From positions 434,001-498,000 of the forward strand of contig JANOZM010000013.1 of assembly GCA_031429355.1 (NCBI GenBank): 64,000 nt of DNA, written 5' to 3'. Positions within the stretch are counted from its first letter, which is position 1; each line of letters opens with the position of its first letter. The DNA is from JANOZM01 sp031429355 (lineage in GTDB: Bacteria > Pseudomonadota > Gammaproteobacteria > Burkholderiales > Burkholderiaceae_E). The position numbers and the translations under genes were made by a program. The notes under the pieces are model-generated. The model was not told the origin of the DNA and ran no database searches. It saw only the letters and a program-made list of their open reading frames with translations. Shown here piece by piece: positions 15,410 to 24,252 of this stretch.

Positions 15410-16540
15410 ATGAAAAAGTTAGTCACTGGTTTAGTAGGTTGGCGCGGCATGGTGGGTTCGGTGCTGATGCAGCGCATGCGCGAAGAAAACGATTTTGCGT
15501 TAATTGATCCTGTTTATTTTAGTACTTCGGCTGCGGGTCAAACGGGCCCGGATTGGGCCGGTAGCCCAATGTTGCGCGATGGCAATGACATCGAAGTATT
15601 AAAAACTATGGAAGTCATTATTACCTGCCAAGGTGGTGACTACACCAAAGCCACTTTACCTAAACTTCGCGCTGCTGGCTGGAATGGGTTTTGGATTGAT
15701 GCAGCTTCTGCGGCGCGGATGGATAAAGACGCCATAATTATTCTCGATCCAGTTAATTTAGGCGTAATAAAAAACGGCTTAACTAATGGCTTAAAAACTT
15801 ACGTTGGAAGCAATTGCACCGTCGGTTTAATGATGATGAGTTTAGCTGGCTTATTTCGCGAGAACTTAGTCGAGTGGGTCAGTTGTATGACCTACCAAGC
15901 CGCTTCGGGCGGTGGTGCTGCAAACATGCGTGAATTGATTGAGCAAATGGGTGTTTTGCATCGCTCAGTTGCTATGCATTTAGGCGACCCAGCCTCGGCA
16001 ATTTTAGAAATTGATCGCGGTGTTACCGATGCGATGCGCGCAAGTAGTTTTCCAGCCACCCATTTTGGCGGCGTCGCATTGGCAGGCAGCTTGATTCCTT
16101 GGATCGATTCAGATCTTGGCAACGGAATGTCACGCGAAGAATGGAAGGGCGGCGCTGAGTTCAATAAGATATTGGGCTTACCCCCAATGGGCGAGCCAGG
16201 CTCCGTTCCAATTGAGTCGTTGTGCATTCGAATTGGTGCGATGCGCTGTCACAGCCAAGGCTTGACGATTAAGCTGGCTGACAATGTTCCGCTGAACGAG
16301 ATCGAACAAATGATTGCCGAGGCCCATCCTTGGGCAAAAGTTGTCAACAACACAAAAGAAGATTCGATTCGCGAACTGAGCCCTCAGTCAGTGAACGGTA
16401 CGCTCATGACGCCCGTGGGACGCTTAAGGAAACTGGCGATGGGGCCGGATTACCTCAGTGCGTTCACAGTAGGCGATCAGTTGTTGTGGGGGGCGGCTGA
16501 ACCATTACGCCGCATGCTACGGTTGTTAGCTGAAGGTTGA
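15410..16540 (+). CDS. asd: Aspartate-semialdehyde dehydrogenase
   Basis: 376 residues. It reduces aspartyl phosphate to the semialdehyde, feeding lysine, diaminopimelate, threonine and methionine synthesis. The NADP-binding start is LVGWRGMVGSVLMQRM. The catalytic Cys is in YVGSNCTVGLMMMSLAGL. Other blocks are YQAASGGGAANMRELIEQMG and RIGAMRCHSQGLTIKL, which carries the catalytic His. It is the Gram-negative type. The leuCDB-asd-fimV order is typical of Burkholderiales. Confidence 0.97.
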   Translation: MKKLVTGLVGWRGMVGSVLMQRMREENDFALIDPVYFSTSAAGQTGPDWAGSPMLRDGNDIEVLKTMEVIITCQGGDYTKATLPKLRAAGWNGFWIDAASAARMDKDAIIILDPVNLGVIKNGLTNGLKTYVGSNCTVGLMMMSLAGLFRENLVEWVSCMTYQAASGGGAANMRELIEQMGVLHRSVAMHLGDPASAILEIDRGVTDAMRASSFPATHFGGVALAGSLIPWIDSDLGNGMSREEWKGGAEFNKILGLPPMGEPGSVPIESLCIRIGAMRCHSQGLTIKLADNVPLNEIEQMIAEAHPWAKVVNNTKEDSIRELSPQSVNGTLMTPVGRLRKLAMGPDYLSAFTVGDQLLWGAAEPLRRMLRLLAEG

Positions 16541-16624
16541 TTTCAAGTAATTCGACGCATTTTTAGGCGTTACGCACAAGCGACAGGTTTCGACCTTACA
16601 TGTTAGTTAAGCTTGCGATTGTAA

Positions 16625-19600
16625 GTGGCTGATGTTACGCTTGTTTCTACCAAATTTAGCCAAGAGCAGGTGCCCTCTTTGCAGAACAATAAAAAATCGT
16701 TTAATCGCGGAGCCAGTAAGCGCTCCTTGATCTCTTTAGCAGTCGCGTTGGCTTTTGCCACGGGCGCTTCACAAATTAATGCTGCCGGCCTAGGCCGGTT
16801 GAGCGTTCAGTCCGCTTTAGGCCAGCCTTTAAGGGCTGAAGTCGAAGTAACTGCTTTGGGTAAAGACGAGGTTGGCAACATTGTTGCCAAGTTAGCCTCT
16901 CAAGACGCCTTTAAGCAGGCCGGTCTCGAATACAGCCCATCATTAAGCAACCTTCGATTTACGGTTGAAAAGCGTGCTGATGGTCGGCATTTTGTGCGAA
17001 TTACGTCAGCAACGCCAATCAACGAGCCTTTTGTTGATTTAATGGTCGAGTTAACCTGGCCAACAGGGCGCTTTGTTCGCGAATACACATTCTTGTTAGA
17101 CCCAGCTGAGCTAAAAGTTGGCGCGCAAACTGTTGCGGGTGGCGAGACTCGCACCGAAACAGTGGCTCCCCCACCGCCTTTAGCGGCCCTGCTGGCAATC
17201 GCTCCTTCAATTGCTCCATTGGTTCCTTCGGGCGTAGCGCTAGCGCCAAAAGCTGCTCCCGCACCACTACCAGTTGCAAAAGCCACTGCTAAAGCAACGC
17301 CTGCAGCATCAAGCGCCAATTCGCCCGCGGGAAGCGTTGATGTAAAGCGCGGCGATACATTGGCTCGAATTGCAATGCGCAATAAACCTGCATCCGTTTC
17401 GCTAGAGCAAGCCATTGTTGCGATCTACCGTGCAAATCCTTCGGCGTTCTTGGGCAACGTTAATCGCCTAAAAGCCAATGTTAATTTAAACATTCCTGAC
17501 GAAGGCGCAATGGCTGCGGTCTCCGTAGCTGAAGCGCGCCAAGAAGTTAGAGTTCGTAGCACCGGCTTTGCAAACTACAAAACACGGGTTGCACGCGCCG
17601 CTAAAGCCGCTCCAAGTGTGGCTAAAGCTGGTCAATCAGCTTCGGGCGCAATTGGTGCGCAAGTTGTAGATGGTTCACAAAAACCGTCAGCGCAAGATCA
17701 AGTTAAGCTTTCCAAAGGTACGGGCAAGGGCACTGGCTCGGCTTTGGGTGCAACCGGTAAAGAAGCAAAAATTGCTTCTAGCGCAGCCCTTAGCGAAGCT
17801 AATTCACGGGTGTCAGCACTTGAGAAAAACGTAACCGATTTACAAAAGCTTTTGTCGGCTAAAGACAAGCAGCTGGCTGACGCCGAGGCCCGTTTAAAAA
17901 CGGCTGGCACCGTTGGCAAGACGGCGGATGGCGTAATTGGCAAAGCACCAATTGCAACAGCGAAAATTGAAGCGCCTAAAATCGAAGCGCCTAAAGTCGA
18001 CATTCCTAAACTTGATGCTAAAACTGCCAAAGTAGAAGCACCAAAGCTAGATTTGCCGAAAATCGAAACACCTAAGATTGAAACACCGAAGGCCGATGTG
18101 CCTAAGGTAGTTGCTAAAGTTGAAGCGCCTAAATTAGATTTACCAAAGGTCGAAACACCTAAGGCGCCGGCAGTTCCCGCTGTACCAACAGGTGTTGCGA
18201 CAGATCCTCTAGCTAAGTTTGATACACCTAAGGTCGATAGTCCTAAAGTAGAGGCGCCTAAAATAGATGCGCCTAAAGTAGACGTACCTAAGGTCGACAC
18301 TCCAGTTGCAGTTGTACCAAAAGTCGAAGCGCCTAAATCCGTTTCACCCGTTCCAACGCCTGCTGTCGAAAAAGGAATTTTTGAAACAGTTCAGGATGAT
18401 TACCCATTTGCATTACCTGGCCTCGGTGGATTAGCTTTGGTTGGTGGCGCTTACGCACTGTATGCAATGCGTCGTCGCAAAAAAGCTGAAAAGTTTGAAG
18501 ACAGCTTGATGGAAGGCGAAGCTTTTAGTGCCAACTCTTTATTTGGTACTACGGGCGGCCAAAACGTTGATACCAGCGTTGCCACTAACGCAACTTCTAC
18601 AAAAACCGAATCCGGTGTGGAAGTCGGTTCAACTGAAGTCGATCCGATCGCAGAAGCCGAGGTTTATATTGCCTACGGCCGTGAAGGACAGGCTGAAGAA
18701 ATCTTAAAAGAGGCCCTACGTAAGCAAGGTGATCGTCAAGCGATTCGGATGAAATTGCTCGAAATTTACGCTGGCCGTAAAGACACTGCAGCGTTTGAAG
18801 CCGTTGCGCGCGAAATGCACTCGCAAACTCGTGGCAAAAATGAAGAGTGGCCTAAAGTAGTAACTTTGGGACTATCGATTGATCCAAGCAACGATTTGTA
18901 CACTGGCGCAGAATCAGGTTCTGGCCTTTCAGGCAAAGCGATTGGTGGTGTCGCGGCTGCAGGTGCTCTCGGCGTTGGCGCTATAGGTGCAGGGCTCTCG
19001 GCGCTGAGTGGTAAGGCTGATGCGGCTGTTGGTGGCTTTGCCCAATCGGGTAAAAATATCTCTAGCAACGCGATGGATTCGTTACAAGCCGCGTCACAAA
19101 TCGTTCCACCAATTCCAGACTTTATGGCGGACCAGAAGTTTGGTGACACCAAACCGTTGGACACAAAAACTGAGTCTTTAGATTTTGATTTCACGCCCAA
19201 GACGACGATCTCGAAAGCAGCTGAGCGCCTAGGTGGCAACACCCAACTGCCAAACCCAAGTAATACTTTTGGCGAGCTCGACTTGCCAAGCCTAGATTTG
19301 CCAGCAAAAATCGGTGGTTCAATCGGTGGTGGCAAAAAAGCTTTAGCCGACGATCTAGATTTCAGCATCGACTTACCTTCATTGGAGGCCTTAACTGGTA
19401 ACGGCGGTTCGTCGGCAAACAGTGGCTTCGATATGGACTTCAATAGCACAGCAACTGCTGTTGCGAGCAATACAACCCAGTCCGCTGCTTGGCAAGAAAT
19501 GGCTACAAAGCTAGACTTAGCAGCCGCTTACGAAGAAATTGGCGATAAAGACGGTGCACGTGAATTACTAGACGAAGTTGTTAAAGGTGGTGATTCTTCG

Positions 19601-19642
19601 CAGCAGCAAAAAGCAAAAGCGATGCTCTCAAAGCTCAGTTAA
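16625..19642 (+). CDS. fimV: FimV-like polar hub protein
   Basis: 1005 residues from a GTG start. The signal segment is SLISLAVALAFATGASQINAA. The FimV N-terminal domain follows (GLGRLSVQSALGQPLRAEVEV to EYTFLLDP), then a LysM-like peptidoglycan-binding domain around residues 237-293 (KRGDTLARIAMRN). A Lys-Pro-Ala repeat region spans about 445-575 and one transmembrane helix lies near 596-616. The acidic cytoplasmic part ends in the FimV C-terminal TPR block (DLAAAYEEIGDKDGARELLDEVVKGG). Relatives organise the cell pole and type IV pilus or secretion machinery. A terminator follows at 19665, so it closes the leu-asd unit. Confidence 0.93.
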   Translation: MADVTLVSTKFSQEQVPSLQNNKKSFNRGASKRSLISLAVALAFATGASQINAAGLGRLSVQSALGQPLRAEVEVTALGKDEVGNIVAKLASQDAFKQAGLEYSPSLSNLRFTVEKRADGRHFVRITSATPINEPFVDLMVELTWPTGRFVREYTFLLDPAELKVGAQTVAGGETRTETVAPPPPLAALLAIAPSIAPLVPSGVALAPKAAPAPLPVAKATAKATPAASSANSPAGSVDVKRGDTLARIAMRNKPASVSLEQAIVAIYRANPSAFLGNVNRLKANVNLNIPDEGAMAAVSVAEARQEVRVRSTGFANYKTRVARAAKAAPSVAKAGQSASGAIGAQVVDGSQKPSAQDQVKLSKGTGKGTGSALGATGKEAKIASSAALSEANSRVSALEKNVTDLQKLLSAKDKQLADAEARLKTAGTVGKTADGVIGKAPIATAKIEAPKIEAPKVDIPKLDAKTAKVEAPKLDLPKIETPKIETPKADVPKVVAKVEAPKLDLPKVETPKAPAVPAVPTGVATDPLAKFDTPKVDSPKVEAPKIDAPKVDVPKVDTPVAVVPKVEAPKSVSPVPTPAVEKGIFETVQDDYPFALPGLGGLALVGGAYALYAMRRRKKAEKFEDSLMEGEAFSANSLFGTTGGQNVDTSVATNATSTKTESGVEVGSTEVDPIAEAEVYIAYGREGQAEEILKEALRKQGDRQAIRMKLLEIYAGRKDTAAFEAVAREMHSQTRGKNEEWPKVVTLGLSIDPSNDLYTGAESGSGLSGKAIGGVAAAGALGVGAIGAGLSALSGKADAAVGGFAQSGKNISSNAMDSLQAASQIVPPIPDFMADQKFGDTKPLDTKTESLDFDFTPKTTISKAAERLGGNTQLPNPSNTFGELDLPSLDLPAKIGGSIGGGKKALADDLDFSIDLPSLEALTGNGGSSANSGFDMDFNSTATAVASNTTQSAAWQEMATKLDLAAAYEEIGDKDGARELLDEVVKGGDSSQQQKAKAMLSKLS
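17958..18350 (+). repeat. Lys-Pro-Ala-rich coding repeats in fimV
   Basis: Degenerate 9- to 15-base units encode runs of the type K-I/V-E/D-A-P/T-P-K, for example KIEAPKIEAPKVD. It probably forms an extended periplasmic linker between the LysM domain and the membrane helix. Similar units occur in the SPOR gene at about 28460-28640. Confidence 0.85.
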
Positions 19643-19664
19643 GTTTTTTGCTTGCTCGATAAAG

Positions 19665-19694
19665 CGGCATCACCTTTGGTGGTGCCGTTTTTTT
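19665..19694 (+). terminator. Rho-independent terminator after fimV
   Basis: CGGCATCACC and GGTGGTGCCG form a 10-bp stem (one G-T pair) with a TTT loop, followed by seven T at 19688-19694. Confidence 0.92.
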
Positions 19695-19776
19695 ATGGGC
19701 CAACCGTTAAACTGCAAGTTGTATTGTCGTGAGATTTTTTAATTACCAACATTGAATAGAAACGCTGCATTACCTT

Positions 19777-20574
19777 ATGCCTCGCATTGCACTTAGCCTA
19801 AGTTACCAAGGTCAAACCTTTAACGGATGGCAGACTCAACCTTCTGGCAATACGATACAAGACCAATTGGAAGCGGCGCTAGCAGTTATCGAGCAAGGCG
19901 CCGTAAACACTATTTGCGCTGGCCGTACCGATGCGGGCGTGCATGGGCTAGCCCAAATGGTGCATTTCGATTCTGCGCTTGATCGCCCGCTAAATGCTTG
20001 GGTACGTGGCGTTAACTCCCACTTGCCGCGCTCGATTGTGGTTAATCAGGCTTGGGTTGTTCCCGATTCTTTTAACGCCCGTATGAGCGCTTTATCGCGC
20101 ACTTATGTTTACTTGATCGTTCAACATCCAACACGCCAGCCCGTTTGGGAGGGGCGCGCTGGCTGGAGTTTTCGTCCCCTTAATATCGATGCGATGCGCG
20201 AGGCGGCGAAACTGTTTTTAGGTCGGCAGGACTTTAGTGCATTGCGCTCGTCCCAATGCCAAGCGGCCACGCCCGTTCGCACCATGACGCGCTGCGAAGT
20301 CTTGGCTGATTCGCAATTTATTGTCGTTCGTGTCACTGCCAATGCGTTTTTGCATCACATGATTCGTAATTTGGTTGGCATGCTGGTCATGGTGGGGCGT
20401 GGGACGCAGCCAGTGGCATGGGTCCAAGAAGTGCTTGATTCGCGTAATCGTGCCCTAGCTGCGCCAACATTTAGCGCCGATGGTTTGTATTTTTATGATG
20501 TAGAGTACGCCAACGAGTACGCAATTAAAGCAAACCAATCGGCTGCATTGTTACCGTTAATTGATTTACGATAA
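19777..20574 (+). CDS. truA: tRNA pseudouridine synthase A (positions 38-40)
   Basis: 265 residues, the normal size. It modifies U38-U40 in the anticodon arm. It begins PRIALSLSYQGQTFNGWQTQPSGNTIQDQLEAAL. The catalytic Asp lies in AGRTDAGVHGLAQMVHFD. Further blocks are FLHHMIRNLVGMLVMVGRG and the C-terminal APTFSADGLYFYDVEY. It starts the second half of the conserved cluster, 82 bases after the fimV terminator, with trpF 15 bases downstream. Confidence 0.98.
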   Translation: MPRIALSLSYQGQTFNGWQTQPSGNTIQDQLEAALAVIEQGAVNTICAGRTDAGVHGLAQMVHFDSALDRPLNAWVRGVNSHLPRSIVVNQAWVVPDSFNARMSALSRTYVYLIVQHPTRQPVWEGRAGWSFRPLNIDAMREAAKLFLGRQDFSALRSSQCQAATPVRTMTRCEVLADSQFIVVRVTANAFLHHMIRNLVGMLVMVGRGTQPVAWVQEVLDSRNRALAAPTFSADGLYFYDVEYANEYAIKANQSAALLPLIDLR

Positions 20575-20589
20575 GTTTTTACCCAACCC

Positions 20590-21312
20590 ATGCTGCAACC
20601 TAGCCTTACCCCGCCTTTGTCCAGTCTTGCTGTCCGCACCCGAATTAAGTTTTGTGGTTTAGTTCGTTGCGAGGACGTGCGTGATGCTGTGCATCTTGGC
20701 GCCGATGCAATTGGGTTTGTTTTTTACGAGAAAAGCCCGCGCGTTTTAAATGCTGACGAGGCGCTTGCATTACGCAGGTTGTTGCCGTCTTGGGTCTCGG
20801 CTGTTGGCCTTTTTGTGAATGAATCGGTTGATGAAATTCGACGGGTTTCCCAAATGGTTGGGTTAGATGTTCTTCAGTTGCATGGTGATGAATCACCAGA
20901 ATTCGCCGCCAAGGTTGGTGCTGCATGTCAGCTGCCGTGGTGGCGTGCCGCAAGGTGCCGAAATCAAACAGATTTGCTACACTGCATACAACAATTTCCT
21001 AGCGCTGAAAGTTTGTTGTTGGACAGTTTTAGTCCAATGTTTGGTGGAACAGGCGAGACGTTTGATTGGGCAATATTGGCCGAAATCGAACGCTTGTTGG
21101 GTCCGCAGCAATACGCACTAGTGCGCTCAAAAATGATTATGTCCGGTGGTTTAAACGAAACGAATGTAGGTCAGGCAATTGCAAAAATTCAAGCGATGGC
21201 GGTAGACGTCAGCAGTGGTATACAAGGCACTAACCCACGAGAAAAAGACGCCAAAAAAATGGCTGCGTTTATCGCAGCCGTTGTTAATGCAAACAATTCT
21301 GCAACCATTTAA
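20590..21312 (+). CDS. trpF: Phosphoribosylanthranilate isomerase
   Basis: 240 residues. Third step of tryptophan synthesis. It begins with a short extra N-terminal tail (~17 residues) before RIKFCGLVRCEDVRDAVHLGADAIGFVFYEKSPR, where the catalytic Cys is in KFCG. Other blocks are LDVLQLHGDESPEF, LLLDSF and AVDVSSGIQGTNPREKD with the catalytic Asp. It lies in the unit truA-trpF-trpB-trpA-accD. The other trp genes (trpEGDC) are not in the window, as is usual for betaproteobacteria. Confidence 0.97.
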   Translation: MLQPSLTPPLSSLAVRTRIKFCGLVRCEDVRDAVHLGADAIGFVFYEKSPRVLNADEALALRRLLPSWVSAVGLFVNESVDEIRRVSQMVGLDVLQLHGDESPEFAAKVGAACQLPWWRAARCRNQTDLLHCIQQFPSAESLLLDSFSPMFGGTGETFDWAILAEIERLLGPQQYALVRSKMIMSGGLNETNVGQAIAKIQAMAVDVSSGIQGTNPREKDAKKMAAFIAAVVNANNSATI

Positions 21313-21327
21313 TTCGAGATTGAACCT

Positions 21328-22527
21328 ATGAAACTTTACGACCTACCAGACCAGCGTGGACACTTCGGCCAATACGGCGGAACCTTTGTTTCCGAAACAC
21401 TGATTCACGCACTCGATCAATTGCGTGATGCCTACGCCAAGTATAAAAACGATCCAGAATTTTTAGCCGAGATTCAAAACGAACTAAAATATTTTGTGGG
21501 TCGACCAAGCCCGATTTATCACGCGAAGCGTTGGTCCGAAATGTTGGGCGGCGCGCAAATTTACTTTAAGCGTGAAGATTTAAACCACACCGGCGCGCAC
21601 AAAATTAACAACACGGTAGGCCAGGGCTTGTTAGCAAAACGTTTGGGTAAACCCCGCGTCATTGCCGAAACGGGTGCAGGGCAGCACGGCGTTGCAACCG
21701 CTACTATCGCAGCACGCTTTGGCTTAGAGTGCGTTGTGTATATGGGTGTAGACGATATCGTGCGTCAAGCGCAAAACGTTTATCGCATGAAACTATTGGG
21801 CGCAACGGTCGTGCCCGTTACTTCGGGTTCGCGCACTTTAAAAGACGCGTTAAACGAAGCCATGCGCGACTGGGTAACCAATGTCGAAAATACTTTTTAC
21901 ATTATTGGCACAGTTGCCGGTCCACATCCTTATCCGATGATGGTGCGCGACTTTAATTCGGTAGTGGGCAAAGAATGCGTTACGCAAATGCCCGATTTAA
22001 TTGGCCGTCAACCGGATTATGTTGTTGCCTGTGTTGGTGGTGGTAGCAATGCCATGGGAATTTTTTACGATTACATCGGTCACGAACAAGTTAAGTTAAT
22101 CGGTATAGAAGCTGGTGGTGAAGGTGTTGAAACCGGTAAGCACTCGGCCTCGTTAACGGCGGGCACACCGGGCGTGTTGCATGGCAACCGTACTTATTTA
22201 TTGCAAGACGAAAACGGCCAAGTAATTGACACGCATTCGGTTTCAGCTGGTCTCGATTACCCCGGCGTCGGCCCAGAGCACGCTTGGTTAAAAGACTCGG
22301 GCCGCGCTCAATACATTCCAGTTAATGATGACGCTACTTTGAAAGCTTTCCATGATTGCTGCCGCATCGAAGGCATTATCCCGGCACTAGAAAGCAGTCA
22401 TGCGCTCGCGTACGCGGCACAACTTGCGCCGACCTTGCCAAAAGACAAAGTGATTTTAGTAAACTTGTCTGGTCGTGGTGATAAGGATATGCAAACCGTA
22501 GCGCAACGAACTGGAATGACGATTTAA
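21328..22527 (+). CDS. trpB: Tryptophan synthase beta chain
   Basis: 399 residues, the normal length. PLP enzyme joining indole and serine. The PLP lysine is in KREDLNHTGAHKINN, the phosphate-binding loop in CVGGGSNAMGIF, and the central catalytic glutamate block is AETGAGQHGVATA. It begins YDLPDQRGHFGQYGGTFVSETL. trpA starts two bases after the stop, which fits the need for equal amounts of the two subunits. Confidence 0.99.
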   Translation: MKLYDLPDQRGHFGQYGGTFVSETLIHALDQLRDAYAKYKNDPEFLAEIQNELKYFVGRPSPIYHAKRWSEMLGGAQIYFKREDLNHTGAHKINNTVGQGLLAKRLGKPRVIAETGAGQHGVATATIAARFGLECVVYMGVDDIVRQAQNVYRMKLLGATVVPVTSGSRTLKDALNEAMRDWVTNVENTFYIIGTVAGPHPYPMMVRDFNSVVGKECVTQMPDLIGRQPDYVVACVGGGSNAMGIFYDYIGHEQVKLIGIEAGGEGVETGKHSASLTAGTPGVLHGNRTYLLQDENGQVIDTHSVSAGLDYPGVGPEHAWLKDSGRAQYIPVNDDATLKAFHDCCRIEGIIPALESSHALAYAAQLAPTLPKDKVILVNLSGRGDKDMQTVAQRTGMTI

Positions 22528-22529
22528 GT

Positions 22530-23348
22530 ATGAGCAACAACGCTACAAAATCTAGAATCGCAGCAACCTTTGATCGCTTAAAAGTTTCGGGTCGTAAAGG
22601 GCTTATTCCGTACATAACATCGGGCCATCCTAACCCCACAATTACCGTCGAGTTAATGCACGCGATTGTGGCCGCAGGGGCGGACGTCCTCGAATTAGGG
22701 GTGCCGTTTTCGGACCCAATGGCCGACGGTCCTACAATTCAACGTTCGAACGAATTAGCCTTAACTTTTGGTGTTGGCTTAAAAGACGTCTTGGGCTACG
22801 TTCAAGAATTTCGCACTAAAGACAACGTCACCCCCATCGTTTTAATGGGGTACGCAAACCCAATCGAACGGATGGGTACACAAGCCTTTGTTGAACGCGC
22901 TGCAAAAGTTGGCGTGGATGGCGTTTTGGTGGTCGACTATCCACCAGAAGAAGCAATCGATTTTTCGGCTTTGTTGCGCCAACATGGTTTAGATCCGATC
23001 TTTTTGTTGGCGCCAACCTCAGCCGACGCTCGAATTACCAACGTTGCCAAACAAGCTAGTGGCTATATTTACTATGTTTCCCTGAATGGGATTACAGGTG
23101 GTGCAAGTCCAGACTTGGTCGAAGTTAAAGCACGTGTGGCGCATGTAAAAGCCTCCACGGGCTTGCCAATCGGGGTGGGTTTTGGCATTAAAGACGGCGA
23201 AACTGCGCGGGCAATTGCTGAATGGTCCGATGCGGTCGTAATTGGCAGTAAACTAATCCAAGAAATTGAAGCAGGGCCGGTAGAATCGGCTGTGGCACGC
23301 GCTTCTACCTTTGTTGCATCCATTCGCAACGCAATGGATCGCCCGTAA
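22530..23348 (+). CDS. trpA: Tryptophan synthase alpha chain
   Basis: 272 residues. It cleaves indole-glycerol phosphate and channels indole to TrpB. The catalytic Glu is in ADVLELGVPFSDPMADGPTIQ and the catalytic Asp in VDGVLVVDYPPEE. The phosphate site is formed by GYIYYVSLNGITGG and GVGFGIKDGE. It lies two bases after trpB. accD follows after 19 bases. Confidence 0.98.
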   Translation: MSNNATKSRIAATFDRLKVSGRKGLIPYITSGHPNPTITVELMHAIVAAGADVLELGVPFSDPMADGPTIQRSNELALTFGVGLKDVLGYVQEFRTKDNVTPIVLMGYANPIERMGTQAFVERAAKVGVDGVLVVDYPPEEAIDFSALLRQHGLDPIFLLAPTSADARITNVAKQASGYIYYVSLNGITGGASPDLVEVKARVAHVKASTGLPIGVGFGIKDGETARAIAEWSDAVVIGSKLIQEIEAGPVESAVARASTFVASIRNAMDRP

Positions 23349-23367
23349 CATTCTTAAGGGGAATACG

Positions 23368-24249
23368 ATGAGTTGGTTAGAAAAGATTCTTCCACCACGG
23401 ATTAAGCGCTTAGGGGCTACCGATGATCCACGCCGTACCGTGCCCGAAGGTGTTTGGGCTAAGTGCCCAAAGTGCGATGCAGTGTTGTATGCAGCCGATT
23501 TAGAATCAAACCAATCCGTTTGCCCAAAATGCGATCATCATTTGCGCCTTAAAGCGCGCACGCGTTTAAATTATTTATTGGATGCCGAAGGTCGCTACGA
23601 GTTGGGTCAAGAAGTAGTGCCGACCGATCCTTTAAAGTTTAAAGATAGCCGCAAGTACACCCAGCGTTTATCAGAAGCCATGGAGTTAACCGGCGAGACT
23701 GATGCGCTAATTGTGATGGGTGGCTCTATTAAATCGTTACCCGTTACTGTTGCCTGTTTTGATTTTGAATTTATGGGCGGATCGATGGGTTCGGTCGTCG
23801 GTGAGCGTTTTGTACGTGGCGTGCAAAATGCGATCGAGCAAAAAACCCCGTTTATTTCTATCTCGGCCTCGGGTGGCGCGCGCATGCAAGAAGGTTTGCT
23901 GTCGTTAATGCAAATGGCTAAAACCACGGCGCAGTTGGCTCAGCTGGCCCAAGCGCGTTTGCCCTACATTTCAATTTTAACCGACCCAACAATGGGCGGA
24001 GTCTCGGCAAGTTTTTGCTTTATTGGCGACGTGGTCATTGCCGAGCCTGGCGCTTTAATTGGTTTTGCTGGGCCGCGCGTTATTGAACAAACCGTGCGCG
24101 AAGTTCTGCCCGAAGGGTTTCAACGCGCGGAGTTTTTAATGGCCAAAGGTGCGGTAGATTTGATCGTGGATCGACGTCAAATGCGCGATGAGCTTTCTCA
24201 TTTAATCGCCATGCTCAATAAACAACCCGTTGACGCAATCGCGGGATAG
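23368..24249 (+). CDS. accD: Acetyl-CoA carboxylase carboxyltransferase subunit beta
   Basis: 293 residues from the ATG at 23368 (MSWLEKILPPRIK), preceded by the ribosome site AAGGGGA; the longer frame upstream is not needed. The zinc ribbon is CPKCDAVLYAADLESNQSVCPKC. The oxyanion blocks are SASGGARMQEGLLSLMQMAKT and the end GFAGPRVIEQTVREVLPEGFQ. It works with AccA to make malonyl-CoA. A FolC-like gene follows three bases later. Confidence 0.98.
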   Translation: MSWLEKILPPRIKRLGATDDPRRTVPEGVWAKCPKCDAVLYAADLESNQSVCPKCDHHLRLKARTRLNYLLDAEGRYELGQEVVPTDPLKFKDSRKYTQRLSEAMELTGETDALIVMGGSIKSLPVTVACFDFEFMGGSMGSVVGERFVRGVQNAIEQKTPFISISASGGARMQEGLLSLMQMAKTTAQLAQLAQARLPYISILTDPTMGGVSASFCFIGDVVIAEPGALIGFAGPRVIEQTVREVLPEGFQRAEFLMAKGAVDLIVDRRQMRDELSHLIAMLNKQPVDAIAG

Positions 24250-24252
24250 GGT

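Noticed and set aside
17698..18300. 200-codon minus-strand frame with Ser-Thr-Leu-Gly-Ala repeats
   Set aside because: It is the mirror of the Lys-Pro-Ala repeat of fimV. Repeat composition keeps the opposite strand open; no start signals.
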